64,000 nt of DNA, from NCBI RefSeq assembly GCF_014839805.1, contig NC_051120.1:2542001-2606000 (forward strand). Reading direction: 5' to 3'. Position 1 is the first letter of the stretch; every line of letters starts with the position of its first letter. The stretch is from Manduca sexta (taxonomy: Eukaryota > Arthropoda > Insecta > Lepidoptera > Sphingidae). The notes beneath the pieces were generated by a model that saw nothing but the letters and a program-made list of their open reading frames with translations, was not told where the DNA came from and did no database searches. The translations under genes and the position numbers were made by a program. Shown one piece after another: positions 57,633 to 64,000 of the stretch.

Positions 57633-58672
57633 ATGGTGTGGGGTGATAAAGAGAACCGAATCGCTGTGATAGCATTACACAAAGTAGGTATGGAGCCAAA
57701 TGCAATTTTTAAAACTCTCCATACACTTGGTATTAGTAAAATGTTTGTGTACCGGGCTATTAATAGGTACAATGAGACCTCCTCTGTTTGTGACAGAAAA
57801 GATCTGGCCGTCCACGTAGTGTTCGTACGAAAAAGGTGGTCAAAGCAGTAAGGGAAAGAATTCGAAGAAATCCTGTCCGAAAGCAAAAGATTTTATCTCG
57901 GGAAATGAAGATAGCACCTAGAACCATGTCGCGTATTTTAAAAGATGACTTAGGACTTGCAGCCTATAAGAGACGCACTGGCCATTTCTTAACTGATAAT
58001 TTAAAGAAGAATAGGGTGGTAAAATCGAAACAACTACTGAAGCGGTACGCAAAGGGAGGTCACAGAAAAATTTTGTTTACGGATGAGAAAATTTTTACAA
58101 TTGAGCAACATTTTAACAAACAAAATGACCGTATTTATGCTCAAAGCTCTAAGGAAGCTTCCCAATTAGTCGACAGAGTGCAACGTGGACATTATCCGAC
58201 TTCAGTGATGGTTTGGTGGGGTGTTAGCTATGAAGGAGTGACTGAGCCATATTTTTGTGAAAAAGGTATCAAAACATCGGCACAAGTGTATCAAGATACC
58301 ATTCTTGAGAAGGTAGTTAAGCCCCTTAACATCACCATGTTCAATAACCAAGTATGGTCCTTCCAGCAAGACTCGGCGCCGGGTCATAAAGCTCGGTCCA
58401 CGCAGTCTTGGTTGGAATCGAACGTTTCGGACTTCATCAGAGCTGAAGACTGGCCGTCGTCTAGTCCCGATCTTAATCCGCTGGATTATGATTTGTGGTC
58501 AGTTTTAGAGAGTACAGCTTGCTCTAAACGCCATGATAATTTGGAGTCCCTAAAACAATCTATACGATTGGCAGTGAAGAATTTTCCCATGGAAAGAGTG
58601 CGTGCTTCTATTGATAACTGGCCTCATCGTTTAAAGGACTGTATTGCAGCCAATGGAGACCACTTCGAATAA
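57633..58672 (+). pseudogene. DD37D (maT) mariner transposase, single frameshift
   Basis: The ATG at 57633 opens MVWGDKENRIAVIALHKVGM, a helix-turn-helix DNA-binding start. The frame breaks in the A-run at 57797-57800: one A appears missing, after which frame +2 continues ...RSGRPRSVRTKKVVKAVRER to the stop at 58670-58672. Total length would be about 346 residues, normal for the family. Catalytic Asp residues are in LFTDEK (codon 58082), FQQDSAPGH (58367) and NPLDYDLW (58481); 37 residues separate the last two, which defines the DD37D/maT group. The GRPR motif between the two DNA-binding halves is present across the break. It would cut and paste the element at TA sites in the nucleus if intact. 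Confidence 0.88.
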
Positions 58673-58769
58673 GCTTTTTATATTTTTAATTGTTTTATAT
58701 TTATGTATTAAACTGACACACTGTAAAAGTAATAAATGTTATTTGCAGTTAACAATTTTCTTTTTTCTT

Positions 58770-58798
58770 TATTACAATATTTATGGCAAGACTAGGTA
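58770..58798. repeat. Right TIR of the maT element
   Basis: Reverse complement of the left TIR with five mismatches, followed by TA at 58799-58800. Confidence 0.85.
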
Positions 58799-58800
58799 TA

Positions 58801-60203
58801 GGGTCATTATGATATTGCGTTAATAAATGAAACCACATACTCGTCTACATGTCTATTAATATTTGTGAAAAAACATTCAAAATTATTTTCACCAAAAATC
58901 CTGGTCTGATTTTTTTAATAATTTTGTAGTTCAGTCCGAATATGATGTGTACATGATTGTATTTGTAGCGGATAGTGTGATGTTACCGCTGCGAAGAATT
59001 CTCTTAGAGTCCTTGTAGAGATCTTAGGACGTGTAAAAATAAAATTACTTTTTATTGATATTAATTTTGCTCAAAACTTACACTTTTTTATTTTACATGT
59101 AAAAACCAATGATTCCTCTAAACTAAGAGGTATTAATTGCACCATATGTCCAAATAGAGTATATGTAAATGATCACTTAACATCAATAATGTACTGTTTG
59201 TTCGTCATGATATGTTTGAAGAGAAACTCATGCTATGTATACAAAGGGGCCCTACGTATTCAACTCTGTTCTGACAGTCAACGAAATTTTATCAGCCTTG
59301 GATATATTCTGTTATATAATTGTTCTTTAACTGTAAGGGATAGAATTAGGTCTTTATAATATTTGACCAATGGTATCAGATTTTTGCTTCCTTCAAAATT
59401 GTTAAAGATAGTTTGCTAGTACGCAGTATAGTAATTGAAACCAAATGTAACTTTGAAAACAGTAGTATCTTCTGGAAAATAATTATGGAGTAAGGACCTT
59501 CAATATTCGATTCGCTTAGTGATAGCAAGCCATTCTACTTCCTAGCATGGTTTTACTTCTATTCTGTTGCATAATATTATTTACTTAATCAAGAAACAAC
59601 ATCTATAGTTGCAATAAAGAATATAACTCTTATATTAATTTTGCCATATTTTATATTTGAAAGAGCAATCTATTTCTAAACTTTAATAGTACACGATATG
59701 ATGGCACTCTGAAATATAAATAACAACTGCATAAATTATTTATCGTTCTATAACTTTAACCGCAGTAACAAACAGTCCAAAACTGTTGAAAATAATTCAT
59801 TATTAATATTAAATATTTTGTACAAATTAATTACCCTTTGAGTAGATGTAACCCGCAAAATGTGGAAAAGGGCGGCGGTCAAAGTTTTAATTATTTTCTG
59901 TATGACGTCTAATTTTGTGTTGATTACCTCAAATATTCTATATTAAATTGTTTTGTTCGTGTCCTTTTTCATCGTTTGATATTAATTTTACGCCACTTTT
60001 GTGGAAAATTTCAATTTATGTAGCCACTTAACAGCTTTGAAGTCGTATAGTACAAGGCATGGTTTGGTTTTTGTCCTATAAGTGTGTTATAATGAGAATT
60101 TACAACACAGGAAAGAGTGTGCATTGCTGAGTACCCCCATTGACTCGGGTTTTTGAGTGTTAAGTATGATTCTCCTGAAATATGTTTTCAAAATTATTGT
60201 TCC
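58801..60203. other. AT-rich stretch, nothing recognised
   Basis: No supported open frame or repeat family. Typical AT-rich intergenic or intronic sequence. Confidence 0.45.
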
Positions 60204-60416
60204 CTAGCTTTTGCCTGCGACGTGGCCCGGGTGAAAGAATTTTGTTGGGATCAAATCTATATATTTTCCTGAGTTTAAAAGTAGCCAATGTCCTTCCTAG
60301 GGTCTCAAAGTATCTCTATACCAAATTTCATCGCAATCTGTGTAGTAGTTTTTGAATTTATTGCGTTCAGGCACAAACAGACAGATGTGGCGAGGGACTT
60401 TGTTTTATAATATGTA
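60204..60416 (-). mobile_element. Helitron-like 3'-end fragment
   Basis: The plus strand starts CTAGCTTTTGCCTGCGACGT and continues TACCAAATTTCATCGCAATC, GTAGTAGTTTTTGAATTTAT and GGACTTTGTTTTATAATATG. It matches 467-675 in order, so it is the 3' part of the same family. Confidence 0.6.
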
Positions 60417-60555
60417 ACGATTTAACCTAAAATATGGTGAGTAAATATTCAAACCTAAGAATTCTCAATAAGAATATAAAAGGTGAATAAAGATAGCTTA
60501 CCTGCACTAAGCTATGTAGTAGACAGCCTACCCCACTCTGTAATAGAAGAATATC

Positions 60556-60785
60556 GGTGGTAAGATATATTTTTAACCACTTTGATAGCGTACACAAGGT
60601 TTTAAAACCCGCCATAGTAGCCCACACATATCGCGATCCGGGATCAGCTTGTGTATATCCGGTTCCAACAGGCCGGCATAATTTTGTCGACTGTCAAGGG
60701 GCAATCAACTCTCATTCGACATTCTATTGGACCCCACTTACTGTCAAGTGCAGTGGGGCACTTTCTCGTGCATCTATAAAAAAGG
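60556..60785 (-). repeat. Interspersed repeat, family C
   Basis: GGTGGTAAGATATATTTTTA, GCCATAGTAGCCCACACATA, ACAGGCCGGCATAATTTTGT and TTGGACCCCACTTACTGTCA in order. Confidence 0.65.
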
Positions 60786-60987
60786 AAGCTGTACAGTAAG
60801 ATAGTATACTACAGACTTAACTTCACTACTAAATTTAGAAATAGAAATATATTTAGGTTCCGTTCACATTAGTTACATCAGTTCACGGTGGTCACTGCAC
60901 TAGGCTCCAGGCCCGTATCGCAGTTGACCAAATAAGAATTAACAATATGTATACTAATAAAAAATAATTAATAGCAACTTTCTGTAA

Positions 60988-61067
60988 TCTATACTATTAT
61001 ATAAAGCTGAAGAGTTTGTTTGTTTGAACGCGCTAATCTCAGGAACTACCGGTCCAAACTGAAAAAT
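60988..61067 (+). mobile_element. Helitron-like 5'-end fragment
   Basis: After host A: TCTATACTATTATATAAAGC, then TTTGAACGCGCTAATCTCAG and CCGGTCCAAACTGAAAAAT. It matches the 5' end of the element at 467-1348, then stops. Confidence 0.6.
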
Positions 61068-62289
61068 TAATTAAATAATTTAACTTCAAATACATAGCCA
61101 CAGACAGAACCCGATACCCATTGCAGTAAAACTAAGCAGAACTAATCAAGGCTAGCACGTGGCACTGCGAAGTTTCTGTCAGTTGATTAAATTTGCAGGT
61201 TGACTCGCCTCTAATGGATATGGACTTCGGGATCGGATAGTGGATGAAGTTGTTTCGTGTTCAATTTGGTATAGAATGTAGATTTGCAAATTGGATCATT
61301 CTTGGATCTAAAAACATTTTAAATACTAATTTTTGGTAAGTTGCTTAGATAGTACATTTTTATTTTGTTTTAATTCTTTATCTTATAGTTCAGTTGATTT
61401 TATTCCGCAATTTCTGTAATTAATCTATGTAAGAGCGAATGTTTTTGAATACAATTTAATTTCGATTTGTATGATATCTAGAATGTGTATAAACGTTTGA
61501 CAGTACCCTGTTTTGTTAGTTAATTAAATAACTTTAAAAAATAAATATATTTTATTACATCATAAGACAATACGCACGGCGAAAAGTGACAGCAGCAGTT
61601 GCGCCTCTGCCTACCCCTTGAGGATATAAGGCTTGTGTCTGTGTGCGTGTGAAAAATCAAAATGTATTGAGTAAAGCTCTATAAGCAAGAGGGATAATCC
61701 CACAGTCTCCAATAAATGAGATGCCAACAAAAAACCTGGACCTCCCGCACAATCCTAGTAGACCATGACAACTCACAATAAAAACTGTATACATAATTAA
61801 AGCCAATTCATCATACCTGAACTAAAATATCCCATGGACATTCAAAAAGTCTAACAATACAAGGTAATCATGCTTATAATAAGCGACATTTCTAGATTAA
61901 TATTGGTCATTTTGTCATATTACCAAATAATGTACTATAAACCATGTATAATACAGTTCCTAAACTGTCGCATCCATGCATTATGTATAAATGAACATTT
62001 TTCTTAACAGCAAAACTAAATTGGTCGGTTCGAACGAGTCAAAAGTTCCTAATTATAATTTGAAACGTTTAGGAGATAAATATTTTCGGCGTTAAATAGA
62101 CTAAAAAAATGTTTGAAGACATCGTTTCGGGTTTGGTCAACAGAGCGGAAGAATAAGAAATGTGCGGAGTAGTGTTCGTTGTTAATAATTTATATCGATA
62201 ATTGAAAGTAACTATAAAATTAATATTACGAGGTTATTTGTAAGATGTGGACTCTACTATTATTGTTCTGATTGTCGTTTTGTCCATAG
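61068..62289. other. AT-rich stretch with one SINE remnant
   Basis: Apart from the family A remnant at 61580-61650, no gene or repeat is supported. The sequence from about 62260 becomes pyrimidine-rich before the possible exon at 62290. Confidence 0.4.
61580..61650 (+). mobile_element. SINE family A, 3' remnant
   Basis: GGCGAAAAGTGACAGCAGCA, TTGCGCCTCTGCCTACCCCT and a GTGTGCGTGTG tail correspond to the 3' end of family A. Confidence 0.5.
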
Positions 62290-62349
62290 ATTCCAGAACA
62301 TCTCCAGAAGCTCTCAATTGGCTGTTGGATCAAAAGTCAGATGCAAAAG
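62290..62349 (+). CDS. Candidate 60-bp internal exon (partial gene)
   Basis: The acceptor TTGTCGTTTTGTCCATAG ends at 62289 and the donor AAAAG/GTAGTA begins at 62350. The 60 bp are open in all three frames. The most protein-like is SRTSPEALNWLLDQKSDAK, offset by two bases. A following acceptor at 62999-63000 would continue either this frame to a stop within seven codons or the next frame for about a dozen. No gene is recognised and no upstream exon was found. Confidence 0.3.
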
Positions 62350-62739
62350 GTAGTATTTCTAGAGAGGATTTTTTATTTTAATATGGGGATATGAAATAGT
62401 TTAAACCATTTCTCACTGTCTCATACAAAGTAGAGTCTGTAACGTGCGGTGTAAACATTGGCTCTGAAGTCTTGTATTGATGGTCTCAAACCTTGTATTA
62501 AATCCGTAATTAAAAATGTTATAGGAAAGTAGAGCATTGCCGATATCACAAATTTCAATGTATGTTTCGATAATTAAAAAAAATAAAAACACAAAGCAGA
62601 CTTAAAATAAACAAAAACCCGTTTACATAGAGTGTAAAATTTATTTTCTAAAAAGGGACTATCGCAAAAACCAAAAGATATATCTACATCCAAACTCCAT
62701 AACCTTGATATTAAAAATAAATACAAAAACTAAAATTAT

Positions 62740-62850
62740 GAATTCTAAGCGCGCCTCCACACTTCCCGTCTGGCGCGGTGACTCACCGCAGAAGTAGAAC
62801 GGTGGTACGAGTAGGCACCGAGCACGGAAAAAAGGCCAGTGTGTACGCAC
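62740..62850. other. Short GC-rich patch, unidentified
   Basis: GCGCGCCTCCACACTTCCCG on the left, and reversed GGTGCGTACACACTGGCC on the right, give weakly similar ends in inverted orientation. It may be a degraded MITE. A 63-codon minus-strand open frame across it is not convincing. Confidence 0.25.
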
Positions 62851-63000
62851 CTTATCTCTTGCATCAGATAAAATATAGGGTGTATTGTTTAGATTTTTTT
62901 TGAGATGGGATTTATGTTTTTAAATAGTGTTTACTATCCGAATTGATTATAAGGTTAATTTGCAACACAAACAGATTTTATTATAATATTTATTTTTCAG

Positions 63001-63023
63001 GTATAATGATCAGTGTAGGTTAG
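63001..63023 (+). CDS. Candidate terminal exon after 62290-62349
   Basis: A strong acceptor (AATATTTATTTTTCAG) ends at 63000. If joined to the exon ending at 62349 in the SRTSPEALNW frame, it reads GIMISVG and stops at 63021-63023. In the alternative frame it would run RYNDQCRLAPIVVI to a stop near 63046. No canonical AATAAA follows closely. Weak support only. Confidence 0.22.
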
Positions 63024-63627
63024 CACCTATAGTAGTGATCTAACTGTGTCTCTGTTAGACGCGGCCAACTACGATATAAAGTTATTACTTGTATAAATGA
63101 TTTTACAGACGTTATAAATGAAAATTAAAAAAAAATATTTAATATTATTCTATTTTTGACCTTCATAAAATATTCGTATTATTAACTGAAATATTGATTT
63201 TCACAGCTTTAAGTATATAGAGTTAATAACTACAATAATCGCTAAAAACCATAATGCATCTACCTACAACATTTAAAACAAACCGGCAACAAAATAAAAA
63301 CGACAGACAATCAACGCGGCACTCTTTATGGGCCGTCGCCAAACAATCTAAAGGTTGACACAAACTTAGTGCTTTGTTTAGAGTCTAGACAATGGCTCCA
63401 ACACGTCGCAAATTACTGCCAGCAATAACACTGGCTAATAGCAATCTTGTTTAGCTGATTTTATGTTAAAACATTTATCCGTGTATTTTCTTTTTGTTAC
63501 TTTAGAATGTTTTCAATCAGCGATTTGCCTGTCTTCTGTGTTTAGTTTAGAATCTTTGCATAAGTGATGTGAAAATATTTATTAAACCCATAAACTATTA
63601 ATCTAATAAACAATATAATTGACATAT

Positions 63628-63740
63628 CATCATCATCAGCCGCAGGATGTCCACTGCTGAACATGGGCCTCTTCCAAACATTTCCAGATCGACCTATTGA
63701 AGTGGCCCGCATCCAGCAAGCTCCTGCGATTTTTACATAT
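63628..63740 (-). mobile_element. LINE 3'-end fragment
   Basis: CATCATCATCAGCCGCAGGA, TGTCCACTGCTGAACATGGG, GATCGACCTATTGAAGTGGC and CTCCTGCGATTTT match 3180-3315. Reversed, this is the tail of a lepidopteran non-LTR element with a (GAT)n end. Confidence 0.55.
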
Positions 63741-64000
63741 ATCTATAACGAAAACAATATTTTGACACCAAGAAAAATGGCTTTTTATATTTTATTATAA
63801 AATTATTTAAAAAACCGTTCGAATGAATTCAAGATTCCACTCATCAAATGAAAACAGGTTACTTTCACATTAAATGATATTAAAATGGACAAAATTGCAT
63901 CACTCTGTAGAGGTGCGCGGGCGCAGATGACTCACAGCGATCGTCAAACACTCTCACGACAAAGGAATAGTTAAAAAATAAACACTTCAAATATGAACTT

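Larger units (their letters stand above)
57489..58798 (+). mobile_element. maT-type (DD37D) Tc1/mariner transposon, 1310 bp
   Basis: The left TIR starts TACTTAGTCTGGCCATAAAT and the reverse complement of the right end starts TACCTAGTCTTGCCATAAAT; about 24 of 29 terminal positions match. TA flanks both sides (57487-57488 and 58799-58800), the mariner target duplication. It carries a single transposase gene with one frameshift. Length and organisation fit an almost intact element that inserted recently. Confidence 0.9.

Noticed and set aside
57536..57886. 116-codon minus-strand open frame opposite the transposase
   Set aside because: It is the antisense shadow of the transposase N-terminal coding region.

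Overview
This is an AT-rich nuclear segment of a lepidopteran (moth or butterfly) genome. The evidence is the density and type of interspersed repeats: tRNA-derived SINEs with readable B-boxes, short Helitron-like elements with 5'-TC and CTAG-3' ends, MITEs, LINE 3' tails and a maT-type mariner. No prokaryotic gene organisation, CRISPR array, true tRNA gene or rRNA was found. Most of the window is intergenic or intronic and built of repeats.

Layout. 1-9936 is unique repeat-rich DNA: an 882-bp Helitron-like element carrying about four 122-bp tandem units, SINEs, LINE tails, and three copies of a ~150-bp MITE, one of them split by a SINE. 9937-22105 and 22606-35035 are two copies of the same ~12.2-12.4 kb sequence separated by exactly 500 N. 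Copy 1 stops at the gap and copy 2 starts at the gap, which is the signature of two haplotype contigs scaffolded in a row rather than a biological tandem duplication. The copies differ by homopolymer indels, one block of structural difference including a Helitron-like insertion seen only in copy 2, and short hyperdivergent patches. 35036-51000 is again repeat-rich: a SINE split by another insertion with a 14-bp target duplication, a 251-bp Harbinger-like MITE, several Helitron-like elements, a 77-79 bp minisatellite and two short CpG-rich islands.

Genes. The only well-supported host coding region is at 51213-52495 (+). It encodes a protein of unknown function with a Lys-rich low-complexity segment, a possibly C2-like middle and a Cys-rich tail with two GPCGxxxCP motifs; a poly(A) signal follows. 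Its first ~37 codons are separated from the rest by a one-base frameshift in an A-run. A possible terminal exon lies at 54171-54436 (+), and a possible pair of 3' exons at 62290-62349 and 63001-63023 (+). A nearly intact 1310-bp DD37D (maT) mariner sits at 57489-58798, with imperfect TIRs, a TA target duplication and a transposase broken by one missing A.

No coherent new multi-gene system is visible. What most merits follow-up is the gap-bounded duplication, the two single-A frameshifts, the uncharacterised Cys-rich protein, the mariner, the exon-like islands and the nested or palindromic repeats. Family names for repeats rest on pattern recognition, not on a database search.
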